From DATLFA01 sp039934635 (lineage in GTDB: Bacteria; Actinomycetota; Acidimicrobiia; Acidimicrobiales; WLNW01), in assembly GCA_039934635.1 (NCBI GenBank), contig JBDTLT010000003.1, positions 1-64,000 of the forward strand: a stretch of 64,000 nt of DNA, in the 5' to 3' direction. Position numbers and translations under genes: made by a program. Positions 40,865 through 49,076 of the stretch are shown piece by piece (position 1 is the stretch's first letter; each line of letters begins with the position of its first letter). The notes under the pieces are model-generated. The model did not search any database and had not been told where the DNA came from. It saw only the letters and a list, made by a program, of their open reading frames with translations.

Positions 40865-42007
40865 TCACGCCCGCGGTAGGCCGAGCACGCGTTGCGCAAC
40901 GATGTTGCGTTGAATCTGTTGGGTTCCCCCGAAGATGGACTGTGCCCGCGACCACACATAGCCGGGAAACGCCGCTACATCGTCGAGGACAGCTTCTGCC
41001 GCGAGCACGTCGAGTACGACATGACCGAGCAGTTGATCTGCGTTGGTCATGAGGAGCTTGTCGATCGACCCCTCGGGGCCGGGTGCGTGGCCGTCGAGGC
41101 GCGCTCCGGTGCTGCGCTGCACATGCAGCTTGAGCGTCTGCAGTTCGACCCACGCGCCGGCGAGGGCCTCTCGCTGCGACGCCGACACCGCGAGCTCACC
41201 CGAACGGACGCGCCCCTCGAGCATCGTCAACGTTCGTTCGAGGCGCGCGGTCCATCCCATGTCGGCCGGGCCGCGCTCGAAGCCGAGCAATTGCATGGCA
41301 ATCGTCCAACCTTGGCCGGGCTGCCCGAGCAAGTTCGCCGCCGGCACCAGCGCGTCGGTGAAGAAGACCTCGGCGAACTCGCTCGACCCATACGACGTGA
41401 TGATCGGCCGAACCTCGATGCCCGGGGTATCCATCGGCACCATGAGCATCGAGATACCGCGATGATCGGGCACGTCGAACTCGGTACGCAACAACAACAA
41501 GCACCACTGAGCCCATATGGCTTCGCTCGTCCAGATCTTTTGACCTTCGATCCGGTAGGCGTCGGCTGTGCCCGCGCCGGATACACGTACGCCGCGGGTT
41601 CGTAGCGACGAAAGATCAGAGCCGGCGTTGGGCTCGCTGAAGCCTTGGCACCACAACACTTCGCTCGAAAGCAACCCGGGGAGATGGGTGCGCTTTTGTT
41701 CTTCGCTACCGAAGAGTCGGATGGCGTTGGTGATGTGGTTGATCGCCGGGACCGACGGCAGGCCGGCCAAGCCGAGTTCGTCGTTGAGGATTGCGTCGTA
41801 GATGATCGAACGGCCTTGCCCGCCGTATTCGACAGGAAACGACAGGCCGAGCCACCCACCCTCCGCGAGCGAGCGGTGCCATCGATGGTTGTAGGCCATG
41901 CGCTCATCGGCATCACGGGGCGGTGCGTCGGTCGGCGCGTGCCCGGCGAGCCACGCCCGTAGTTGCGAACGGAACTGCGCTTCGTCGTCGGTGTCGCGAT
42001 AGTCCAT
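40865..42007 (-). CDS. Acyl-CoA dehydrogenase family protein (FadE-type, first of a pair)
   Basis: A 380-residue FAD-dependent dehydrogenase. FSEPNAGSDLSSLRTRGV is the conserved FAD/substrate motif; IWTSEAIWAQWCLLLLRTE and the C-terminal FGGTQQIQRNIVAQRVLGLP complete the fold. The last motif normally reads YEGT with the catalytic glutamate, but here it is FGGT, so the base must lie elsewhere or in the partner subunit, as in the heteromeric actinobacterial enzymes of steroid side-chain degradation. Start overlaps the upstream dehydrogenase stop (TGATG), supporting a heteromer. Confidence 0.85.
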   Translation of the reverse strand: MDYRDTDDEAQFRSQLRAWLAGHAPTDAPPRDADERMAYNHRWHRSLAEGGWLGLSFPVEYGGQGRSIIYDAILNDELGLAGLPSVPAINHITNAIRLFGSEEQKRTHLPGLLSSEVLWCQGFSEPNAGSDLSSLRTRGVRVSGAGTADAYRIEGQKIWTSEAIWAQWCLLLLRTEFDVPDHRGISMLMVPMDTPGIEVRPIITSYGSSEFAEVFFTDALVPAANLLGQPGQGWTIAMQLLGFERGPADMGWTARLERTLTMLEGRVRSGELAVSASQREALAGAWVELQTLKLHVQRSTGARLDGHAPGPEGSIDKLLMTNADQLLGHVVLDVLAAEAVLDDVAAFPGYVWSRAQSIFGGTQQIQRNIVAQRVLGLPRA

Positions 42008-43056
42008 CAGCGCCCCACCCCCGCCCGGGTGTCACCGAGGCGCGCGTCGGCGATCGCTCGCAGATGCCTGCGCTCGTCGCCGAAGCTGGCTGCGAGGAAC
42101 AGCGCGCGGCGCACGCGCACGTGAGCAAGGTGTTCCCACGTGATGGCGATGCCGCCGTGCAACTGCACGCTGATCTCGACGACCTGGCGGGCCGCCCGCG
42201 AGCAGTACGCCTTTGCCTGTCGCGCCGCCAGTAGCGCCTCGAGCGGCGGCAGCGCGTCGACGGCCCACGCCGCGTGCCACATCGACGATCGCGCTCCTTC
42301 GAGGAGGACCGCGGCATCGGCGGCCAGATGCTGCACCGCTTGGAATGTGCCCACCGGTGCACCGAACTGCACGCGGTCACGGACATAGCCGACCGCTGAA
42401 TCGACCGCACCCTGCATCACCCCGACGAGGTCCGCGGCCACCACCGTGTAGGCCAACGCGTCGAAGCGCGCTCGATCGTCGGTAGTCAACGCCACCTCAG
42501 CGAGCCGCAATGCGCGGGGACCGGTGTCCGAGTCGATCGAACGCACCACACGGGTCCGATCGAGCGCCGGCATCTCGTCACCGACGATCTCGCGCTCGCA
42601 AAGCCGACCGGAGTCGTCGAGGAGCAACGCGTGGGTCGCGTGCGCCGAGTCCCAGGCAACCGCGGGTTCGCCGACACGGGCGATGCCCAACAGATCCGAG
42701 CGCAACGCCAATGCGATGCGCCGAGATCCCGCAGCAACTTCCGCGACGAGGCCACCCAAGCCGGCGATTGCCAACAACTCGGGCGCGAGAACTGCCTGCG
42801 CGACGAACGGCACCGGGCACAAGTGCACCGCCAACTGTTCGGCCACCAACGCAACATCGAGCGCGCTGGCCCCGGCGCCGCCGAGGCTCTCGGGCGCGTG
42901 CATCGCCAAAAAACCGGTATCGCGCAACGCGTTCCACGCGCCGTCGTCGGAATGGGCTCCGACATCGCTCGGCGCGACGACCAACGCGTGGTTGGTCGCC
43001 AATCTCGCTGCGGTGTGTTGTACCAGCGCGTGTTCGTCGTTGAGCCGTACGTCCAT
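42007..43056 (-). CDS. Acyl-CoA dehydrogenase family protein (second of a pair)
   Basis: A 349-residue acyl-CoA dehydrogenase-like subunit, shorter than its neighbour. Recognisable parts are FLAMHAPESLGGAGASALDV, RDRVQFGAPVGTFQAVQHLA and the helix pair QLHGGIAITWEHLAHVRVRR. The central FAD motif of the partner is not obvious here, so it may be the non-catalytic or structurally supporting half of a heterotetramer. It starts 15 bases after the glycosidase-like gene and is coupled to the next dehydrogenase. Probable role: dehydrogenation of an unusual acyl-CoA. Confidence 0.82.
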   Translation of the reverse strand: MDVRLNDEHALVQHTAARLATNHALVVAPSDVGAHSDDGAWNALRDTGFLAMHAPESLGGAGASALDVALVAEQLAVHLCPVPFVAQAVLAPELLAIAGLGGLVAEVAAGSRRIALALRSDLLGIARVGEPAVAWDSAHATHALLLDDSGRLCEREIVGDEMPALDRTRVVRSIDSDTGPRALRLAEVALTTDDRARFDALAYTVVAADLVGVMQGAVDSAVGYVRDRVQFGAPVGTFQAVQHLAADAAVLLEGARSSMWHAAWAVDALPPLEALLAARQAKAYCSRAARQVVEISVQLHGGIAITWEHLAHVRVRRALFLAASFGDERRHLRAIADARLGDTRAGVGR

Positions 43057-43071
43057 GGTGTCGCTACTGCC

Positions 43072-45081
43072 TCAGGGCTCGTGCCGCACGAGAAGAGCCT
43101 CTCCCGATCGGGCGCGGCTCGACCACTCGCGCGACAGCCCCGGCGCCGAGAATCGCACCTCTTGCGGTGATGGCGAGTCGACCTCCCACAAGAGCGCCGC
43201 ATTCGGGCCGTGCCAGCGCACCGAGTAGGCGAGCGTCCCGGCGAAAGTCGGCACCCGCGCCACGTCGATCGACTGACCCCGCCACGAGTCGGGGACGACC
43301 GGCAAGAGGCGCAACTCTCTGGCGGAAACATCCTCGATCACCGCCAAGCTCCGCATGGCGTCGGCAAATCGGGCGCACACGAGCGGATCGTCGCCGAGAC
43401 CGCCGCTGCCCGAGCCGAGCCGCGGGTGGACGAACGACGGCCACGAGCCCGCGGTCGACAGATGATCGGCCACCAAACGCAACCTGTCGAAGCCCGCCAC
43501 CGATCCGTCGTCGATTTCGCGCGTCGCGCGCTCGATCGTTGCGCGGAGGTCGAGCCCGCGCCGAGTGTCGGTCGCGGGTTCGGCCGGCCGATCGGCGAGT
43601 ACCCCGTCGGCGTCGTCGACGGCCGGCTCACGCGACCCTTGCCACACGATGATGGCCGCGAAGTCATCGATCTCGTCTGCGGTATCGGCTTGGCCGGCGG
43701 CACGAGCCATGCCGGCCAACGCCTCGACGAGCGGAGCGAGCGCGCGGGCCGACGAAGCGTCACCGCTGCGTTCGATCCGTCGGCCGCACCATTGCGCCAT
43801 CCGCACTGCGGGCACGAGCACGGCGTGGGCGACGACGACATCGCCTGTCGCGCGCCAATGCGCGACGATCGCCCGCAAGGCGGCGAGGTTGCGGGCCAGC
43901 GACGCGTCGCCGCGTCGCGCCCAACTCTCGATGCGCTGGTCGTCCATGTGGCCGACGAGCAGGGGCGCCACATGTGAACCCAGGCCGATCCGTGCGAGCG
44001 CCGAAGCAATTGTCGTTTCGTCGTCCACGGTGAACGATGCCTGCGGACCGACCGGCACGAAATCCGCGCCGTCGATCGTCAACAGCAGCCGTCGTGTCGC
44101 ACAGTTGTAGGCCCGGGCGAGCGCGTCGTCGGGCACGCCGATTGCCGCCGCTCGTTCGAGGTGCGCCTGCCACCCGCGCGCCACGGCCGCGGCATCGGCG
44201 ACGCGCTCGGGCGATCGCGGCGTCGAACGGCGCGGCGAGCGCGGCGCGAAGAAGAACCGGATCGTGCTGCGGTGCGCGACCGGGAAGACGACCGCGCCAT
44301 TGGCCAGGCCGAAAACGCAGGTGGCACGACGCGGTGCGGTCGAGTCGGCCCGCTCGGCCATCACCATTGCCGACGAATCTTCGGAATCCGCGGTGCCCAA
44401 CGCGTAGCCGGAGGGGGCTCTCGGCAGCACGAGCGCCGGTTGCTCGTTGACGCGCACGAGCGTGCCGTCGAACTCGAGCGCGTCGATCACGCCCACACTC
44501 GTACCGTCGACCGGACGCAGAGCCAGCGCGACCGCGATGGGAAGCGGGGACGAGTTCTCGATCTCGATCACGACGACGTCGCCGAATTCACGCTCACCCG
44601 AGATGCCGAACACGCGGTGGATGGCGTCGCCCTCGGGGATGCGAACGACGGTCTCGACAACCGGCGCGTCGTCGATCGCCCGTTGCCGCACGGAAGCCTC
44701 GCGTGACGGCTGGTACCAGCGATCCCCGGCGTGCACGATCCAGTCGATGCCCCATCCGCCCGTCGTCGGCATGACGAACCCCCTCGGATCAACAACGGCC
44801 AACGCGCCCGTCGCGATCGTGCCCACGGTGGTCCAGGAACGCGCGGTCACGTTCTCGATCGACGCCACGTCCCCGAGCGGCACGAACGCGGCGTGGGTTG
44901 GGCGCAGTTGGCGCTCCAACCAATACGGCCAGTACCAGTCGAGCTTGGCCACTGCAGCTGCAGTGCGCCGCGCCGCATCGTCGCGCGCCAACGAGCGTCC
45001 GCGACCGATCCGGCGCGCGGTCGATCGCAACACCTCGTCGAACCATTCAGTTGATTGCGCGCGAAGGCGTGGCGTGTCCAT
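43072..45081 (-). CDS. Glycosidase-like (six-hairpin barrel type) protein, unassigned
   Basis: A 669-residue protein I cannot place in a named family. The first 300 residues look like a beta-sandwich domain (TTGGWGIDWIVHAGDRW, VVVIEIENSSPLPIAVALAL); the middle third is helical and resembles an (alpha/alpha)6 glycoside hydrolase barrel (ALARAYNCATRRLLLTIDGA, FTVDDETTIASALARIGLG, HPRLGSGSGGLGDDP); the end is a short beta domain (YSVRWHGPNAALLWEVDS). Such a layout occurs in glucoamylase- or glycogen-debranching-like enzymes. No signal peptide, so it acts in the cytosol. It lies 12 bases after gpsA in a lipid-metabolism operon. Confidence 0.6.
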   Translation of the reverse strand: MDTPRLRAQSTEWFDEVLRSTARRIGRGRSLARDDAARRTAAAVAKLDWYWPYWLERQLRPTHAAFVPLGDVASIENVTARSWTTVGTIATGALAVVDPRGFVMPTTGGWGIDWIVHAGDRWYQPSREASVRQRAIDDAPVVETVVRIPEGDAIHRVFGISGEREFGDVVVIEIENSSPLPIAVALALRPVDGTSVGVIDALEFDGTLVRVNEQPALVLPRAPSGYALGTADSEDSSAMVMAERADSTAPRRATCVFGLANGAVVFPVAHRSTIRFFFAPRSPRRSTPRSPERVADAAAVARGWQAHLERAAAIGVPDDALARAYNCATRRLLLTIDGADFVPVGPQASFTVDDETTIASALARIGLGSHVAPLLVGHMDDQRIESWARRGDASLARNLAALRAIVAHWRATGDVVVAHAVLVPAVRMAQWCGRRIERSGDASSARALAPLVEALAGMARAAGQADTADEIDDFAAIIVWQGSREPAVDDADGVLADRPAEPATDTRRGLDLRATIERATREIDDGSVAGFDRLRLVADHLSTAGSWPSFVHPRLGSGSGGLGDDPLVCARFADAMRSLAVIEDVSARELRLLPVVPDSWRGQSIDVARVPTFAGTLAYSVRWHGPNAALLWEVDSPSPQEVRFSAPGLSREWSSRARSGEALLVRHEP

Positions 45082-45093
45082 CGTTGGTATCTG

Positions 45094-46104
45094 TCAGCGA
45101 GAGGCCGGAGCGCGAGTCTCTCGCCCCACTTTGCGCCGCAACAATCCGCGGTAGGCCTCGGATGCGGGCTGACCGTCGACCACCACCCGGTAGACCTGGT
45201 TGACAATCGGCAGGTCGAGACCGAGCTCGTCGCCCAATTCTTTGACAACGCGCACGGCCTTGACGCCTTCGGCCACCTGGTTCATCTCGGCGATGATGTC
45301 GGCGAGCGAACGGCCCCGGCCCAGCTGCTCGCCTACATAGCGATTGCGGCTCTGCGCGCTGATGCACGTCGCAACGAGATCGCCCATGCCCGCGAGACCG
45401 GCGAACGTCAACGGGTTGCCGCCCATGGTCACGCCGAGGCTCGTCAACTCGTGAAGCCCACGGGTGATGACGGCCGCACGAGTGTTGTCACCGGTGCCGA
45501 GCCCGTCGGCCATGCCCGACGCCAAGGCGATCACGTTCTTGAACGCGCCCGCCACCTCGCAGCCGACCACATCGACGTTGGTGTACACGCGGAACAAATC
45601 GGTGGCGAAGATGTCCTGAAGGCGCTCGGAGATGTGCTCGTCGGCCATCGCCAACACCGCCGCCGCGGCGTGGCCATCGAGGATTTCCTTGGCCAGGTTC
45701 GGGCCGGTCAGGACGCCTGTCGGATGACCGGTCGCGACCTCGGCGGCCACCTGTGTCATTCGCAACTTCGTGTGCTGTTCGAAGCCTTTGGTGAGACTGA
45801 CGATCGGCACCCACGCGCGCAAGAACGGCTGCGCGGCTTGCAGAGTCGAACGAAAGACGTGCGAGGGCACACCCATCACCAATACGTCTGCGCTGGCGAC
45901 CGTTTCGGACAACGAGCTCGATGCGCGCAACGCTGGATGCAACGTGAACGTCGGCAGATACCGGCCGTTTCGATGATGTTCGTTGATCTCGTCGGCCAAC
46001 TCGGCGTCGCGCGACCAGAGCACCGTCTCCGCGTTGTGTGCCGCCAGCGACGCGAATGTGGTGCCCCACGAACCCGCACCGAGCACGGCAACACGAATCT
46101 TCAT
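45094..46104 (-). CDS. gpsA: Glycerol-3-phosphate dehydrogenase [NAD(P)+]
   Basis: GpsA makes sn-glycerol 3-phosphate from dihydroxyacetone phosphate for phospholipid synthesis. The 336-residue protein has the N-terminal KIRVAVLGAGSWGTTFASL, the VSLTKGFEQHTKLRM and LTGPNLAKEILDGHAAAAVL motifs, and the catalytic-lysine region VVGCEVAGAFKNVIALASGM. Length is standard. A TAGGGT hexamer lies 6 bases before the ATG and overlaps the divergent cofC promoter by 2 bases. It opens a five-gene run with gaps of 12, 15, -1 and 12 bases. Confidence 0.95.
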   Translation of the reverse strand: MKIRVAVLGAGSWGTTFASLAAHNAETVLWSRDAELADEINEHHRNGRYLPTFTLHPALRASSSLSETVASADVLVMGVPSHVFRSTLQAAQPFLRAWVPIVSLTKGFEQHTKLRMTQVAAEVATGHPTGVLTGPNLAKEILDGHAAAAVLAMADEHISERLQDIFATDLFRVYTNVDVVGCEVAGAFKNVIALASGMADGLGTGDNTRAAVITRGLHELTSLGVTMGGNPLTFAGLAGMGDLVATCISAQSRNRYVGEQLGRGRSLADIIAEMNQVAEGVKAVRVVKELGDELGLDLPIVNQVYRVVVDGQPASEAYRGLLRRKVGRETRAPASR

Positions 46105-46110
46105 AGGCCA

Positions 46111-46116
46111 ACCCTA
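46111..46116 (-). promoter_or_regulatory. Leaderless -10 hexamer of the gpsA operon
   Basis: TAGGGT on the minus strand, 6 bases before the gpsA ATG; shares bases 46115-46116 with the opposing cofC hexamer. Confidence 0.55.
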
Positions 46117-46120
46117 GACT
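46115..46120 (+). promoter_or_regulatory. Leaderless -10 hexamer of cofC
   Basis: TAGACT, 7 bases before the cofC ATG at 46128. Confidence 0.55.
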
Positions 46121-46127
46121 CTGGCCG

Positions 46128-46754
46128 ATGATGCAGCCGGTTCGGCCTTCGCTCAGCGCCGTGGTGCTGGTTCCGATCAAGTCGTTCGCTGAAGCCAAGC
46201 ATCGCCTGTCGCCGGTACTCGACGCACGCGAGCGCTCCGAGCTGGCGCGCGAACTCGCTTCGCGCGTCGTACGCGCGGCCCGCGAGCTTCCCGTTGCGAT
46301 CGTCTGCGACGACGACGACGTCGCCGCGTGGGCCGAGGTCGTCGGCGCATCGGTGCTGTGGTATCCCCGGGTCGGCCTCAACGGTGCGGTCGCCGCAGGG
46401 CTCGAGGCACTGCGCGAGGACTTCGACGAGGTCATCGTGGCGCACGCTGATCTCCCACACGCACGCGACCTCACCGTCGTACGCGGATTCGCCGGCGTCA
46501 CGCTCGTCCCCGACCGCCACCGCGATGGCACCAACGTCATGTGCATACCGAGCGCGTCCGGGTTTCGCTTCGCCTACGGCCCGGGTTCGTTCGCCCGCCA
46601 CAAAGACGAGGTCGCCCGCCTCGGACTCGCCGTGAGGGTGCTGACCGATGCCGCACTCGCATGGGATATCGACACGCCCGACGATCTCGTGGGTTTCGGT
46701 GGGCAGGGCTTCGACAAGAAGGGTCTCGACGAGAAGGGTCTTTCGTGCAATTGA
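46128..46754 (+). CDS. cofC: 2-phospho-L-lactate guanylyltransferase (coenzyme F420 biosynthesis)
   Basis: CofC activates 2-phospholactate (or phosphoenolpyruvate in mycobacteria) with GTP in F420 synthesis. The 208-residue protein starts VLVPIKSFAEAKHRLSPVLD, the nucleotide-binding signature, then VIVAHADLPHARDL with the metal aspartate, LVPDRHRDGTNVM and FAYGPGSFARHKDEA-like FARHKDEVARLGLAV. Leaderless start. Its last codons contain a 15-bp tandem duplication that also provides the ribosome site of the next gene. The LLM oxidoreductase at 11.7 kb is a likely F420 user. Confidence 0.9.
   Translation: MMQPVRPSLSAVVLVPIKSFAEAKHRLSPVLDARERSELARELASRVVRAARELPVAIVCDDDDVAAWAEVVGASVLWYPRVGLNGAVAAGLEALREDFDEVIVAHADLPHARDLTVVRGFAGVTLVPDRHRDGTNVMCIPSASGFRFAYGPGSFARHKDEVARLGLAVRVLTDAALAWDIDTPDDLVGFGGQGFDKKGLDEKGLSCN
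46712..46741 (+). repeat. 15-bp tandem duplication at the cofC / PIG-L junction
   Basis: CGACAAGAAGGGTCT is followed at once by CGACGAGAAGGGTCT, one mismatch. It repeats the peptide DKKGL/DEKGL and places GAGAAGGG 7 bases before GTG 46745. Confidence 0.7.
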
Positions 46755-47467
46755 ACCTACCCACCCCCGCGCGGGCCCTTGCCATCGTGGCCCACCCCGA
46801 CGACGCCGAGTTCCAGTGTGGGTCCACCTTCGCCAAGTGGGCGGCGCAGGGTTGTGTCATCAACCACCTCGTCTGCACCGACGGCGCGAAGGGCACGTGG
46901 GACCCCCACGCCGACACCCGCAAGCTCGTCGCCACGCGCAAGATCGAACAACGCGCCGCCGCCGACGTGTTGGGTTCGACCGGCGAGGTCGTGTTCCTCG
47001 ATGTCATCGATGGCGAGCTCGAGGCGACCCTGGCCCGTCGTGGCCAAGTCGCGTATTGGATTCGCGCACTGCGCCCCGATGTCGTGCTCGCGCACGATCC
47101 GTGGCGTCGCTGGCGACTGCACCCCGACCATCGCGCGGCCGGGTTCCTTGCGTGTGACGGCATCGTCGGTGCCCGCGATCCGCACTTCTATCCCGAGCAC
47201 GGCTTGCCGCACCATCGACCATCGACTCTGCTGCTTTTCGAGACCGAAGAACCGGACCATTTCGAAGACGTCACGGGGTACGCCGACCACAAGATCGATG
47301 CACTGCTCGCACATGCCAGCCAGCACGAGTCGACGATGTACATCATCGACGGCGACCGGTCACAGCGCGATGCGTTTGCTCATCGCATCACCGACGAACT
47401 CATCGAGGCCGGGCGGCTTGTCGGCGTCGAGCACGCCGAATCCTTCCGCCGCATCGACGAGCTGTAG
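46745..47467 (+). CDS. PIG-L/LmbE family deacetylase
   Basis: A 240-residue zinc-dependent N-deacetylase-like protein. The metal site is seen in ALAIVAHPDDAEFQCGSTFA at the N-terminus and WRLHPDHRAAGFLACDGIVG near residue 120. These enzymes deacetylate N-acetylglucosamine-linked small molecules such as mycothiol precursors. It differs from the Mca at 14.9 kb and may be a second mycothiol or cell-envelope enzyme. GTG start has GAGAAGGG 7 bases upstream and overlaps the end of cofC by 10 bases, so the two are coupled. Confidence 0.82.
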   Translation: MQLNLPTPARALAIVAHPDDAEFQCGSTFAKWAAQGCVINHLVCTDGAKGTWDPHADTRKLVATRKIEQRAAADVLGSTGEVVFLDVIDGELEATLARRGQVAYWIRALRPDVVLAHDPWRRWRLHPDHRAAGFLACDGIVGARDPHFYPEHGLPHHRPSTLLLFETEEPDHFEDVTGYADHKIDALLAHASQHESTMYIIDGDRSQRDAFAHRITDELIEAGRLVGVEHAESFRRIDEL

Positions 47468-48394
47468 CTACTTCGCGATCATCGCCTCGATGGAGCGAGC
47501 CAGCTCGACCGGTCGATCACCTTGGATGCTGTGCCCCGCGCCATCGACCACGATGACGGTCGCGGTGGGCTGGATCTCCAGAACCCGCGCGACATCCGCG
47601 TCGTCGACGACTCCGGACTTCGCGCCGCGCCACAGCGTGATGGGCACACGGATGGTGGCCAGTTCGTCCCACAACGGTTTGAAATCTGGCGCGGGCGGAG
47701 TCTTCTCGGCCGACGGCGTCTCGCCTTCCGGCGCGCGTTTCCACGAACGCATCGGGTCATAACGCCACGACCAGCGACCGTCATCGACCTCACGCGCGTT
47801 GTGCAATATGCCGCGGCGCAGTGACGACTCTGTGCGCGTCGGGTTGTGCTCGATGGTGCGGGCGAGGATGCTGGCGAAGTCGTCGAAGAACTCGGGCCCG
47901 GTCACGAACGCGATGATCGGTTCGGCCTTCGCGTGGTCGACCCCGGGCGTCACGTCGACCAGGCCCAGCTTGGTCACGAGCGAAGGATGGCGGGTGGTGA
48001 GGCACAGCGCGGTCATGCCCCCGAGCGACATGCCGATCACGGGCGTCGGCGACGGGACGAGCGCGCGTATCGCCGTCGCCACGTTGTCGGCCATGTTCTG
48101 CGGACCGTAATCGCCGTCGTCGCGCCAGTCGGAGTGCCCGTGCCCGGGGAGATCGATGGCGACGAGCGGGCGGTCGAGGGCCAGCGCGACGGTGTCCCAC
48201 GTGTGCGCGTTCTGTGCGCCACCGTGTAGCAGTACGAGGTCGGCCGGCTTGTCGGGTTGCCAGACCAACGCGCTGAGGTTGCGGCCACCGCTGACGGCGA
48301 TCGTGCGGCGCTCCACGCGGGGCTGGCCCCGCCACTCGAGACCCGCCTCGGCCGCGTTGTCGGCGAACATCGAGAACTCGTCGTAGACCTGCAT
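47468..48394 (-). CDS. Alpha/beta hydrolase
   Basis: A 308-residue alpha/beta-hydrolase-fold enzyme. LVLLHGGAQNAHTWDTVALA carries the oxyanion-hole HG, VIGMSLGGMTALCLTTRHPS the nucleophile in GMSLGG, and VVDGAGHSIQGDRPVELARS the catalytic histidine near the end. ATG 48394 has GAGGGGA 9 bases upstream. It ends directly against the PIG-L gene. Substrate is unknown; hydrolysis of an ester or a C-C bond in a ring-cleavage product is typical for relatives. Confidence 0.82.
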   Translation of the reverse strand: MQVYDEFSMFADNAAEAGLEWRGQPRVERRTIAVSGGRNLSALVWQPDKPADLVLLHGGAQNAHTWDTVALALDRPLVAIDLPGHGHSDWRDDGDYGPQNMADNVATAIRALVPSPTPVIGMSLGGMTALCLTTRHPSLVTKLGLVDVTPGVDHAKAEPIIAFVTGPEFFDDFASILARTIEHNPTRTESSLRRGILHNAREVDDGRWSWRYDPMRSWKRAPEGETPSAEKTPPAPDFKPLWDELATIRVPITLWRGAKSGVVDDADVARVLEIQPTATVIVVDGAGHSIQGDRPVELARSIEAMIAK

Positions 48395-48470
48395 GCTGGC
48401 GACTCCCCTCGGCCGACGCTCTGGCGACCGCCGAGAGTATCGTGACCGGAGGTCAGTCGAAGGGGGCTCG

Positions 48471-49049
48471 GTGGAAACCAAGCAAATGGCGTCGTTCATC
48501 CGCATGGATCAAGGGACGACCGCGGAGTTCGAGCACATCGTCGAGCGCGCCAACTCACACCTGCACAGCCACCTCGTAGACAACGTGTTCGGGCTGTTGC
48601 GCTCGATGCAGGGCGACACCCTCGGCTACATCGTCGACCGCTACGAGCACTCGCTGCAATCCGCGACACGCGCACTGCGCGAGGGCGCACGCATCGACAT
48701 GATCGTGGCCGCGCTCTTGCACGATGTCGGCGACGTCATCGCCCCGGCCAACCACAGCGAGCTTGCCGCCGCGGTGCTCGAGCCCTATGTCGACGCCGAG
48801 ACCACGTGGGTAGTGCGCCATCACGGTGTTTTCCAGGGTTACCACTATTGGGACAAGCTTGGCCTCGACAAGAACTCGCGTGATCGCTACCGCGAGAGTC
48901 CATTCTTCGATGCCGCTGCGCACTTCTGCGGTGCGTGGGATCAAGTGTCGTTCGATCCCAGCTACGACACGCTGCCGCTCGAAGAATTCGAACCACTCGT
49001 GCGCGAGGTCTTCGCCCGCCCCGCCACCGGCTTTCGCGACGATCAGTGA
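48471..49049 (+). CDS. HD domain protein, possibly a diiron oxygenase or phosphohydrolase
   Basis: A 192-residue HD-fold protein. VDRYEHSLQSATRALREGAR gives the first histidine, AALLHDVGDVIAP the HD pair, and WVVRHHGVFQGYHYWDKLGL further histidines. The residues around the first histidine (YEHSLQ.AT) resemble the PhnZ/TmpB group of mixed-valent diiron oxygenases that break down organophosphonates, rather than classical nucleotide phosphohydrolases. GTG 48471 has AGGGGG just upstream. No phosphonate genes are adjacent, so the substrate is open. Confidence 0.7.
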   Translation: METKQMASFIRMDQGTTAEFEHIVERANSHLHSHLVDNVFGLLRSMQGDTLGYIVDRYEHSLQSATRALREGARIDMIVAALLHDVGDVIAPANHSELAAAVLEPYVDAETTWVVRHHGVFQGYHYWDKLGLDKNSRDRYRESPFFDAAAHFCGAWDQVSFDPSYDTLPLEEFEPLVREVFARPATGFRDDQ

Positions 49050-49053
49050 ACGG

Positions 49054-49071
49054 GCGTCCCCCCGGGGACGC
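49054..49071. terminator. GC hairpin between convergent HD and epoxide hydrolase genes
   Basis: GCGTCCCC and GGGGACGC are perfect complements separated by 2 bases (7 pairs with a 4-base loop in practice), placed in the 27-base gap between the two stop codons. Likely bidirectional; no U-tract. Confidence 0.5.
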
Positions 49072-49076
49072 TGCCG

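Noticed and set aside
43975..43995. GCCGATCCGTGCGAGCG, resembling part of the REP-like core
   Set aside because: Only about 10 bases match and it lies inside the glycosidase-like coding sequence without palindromic flanks.
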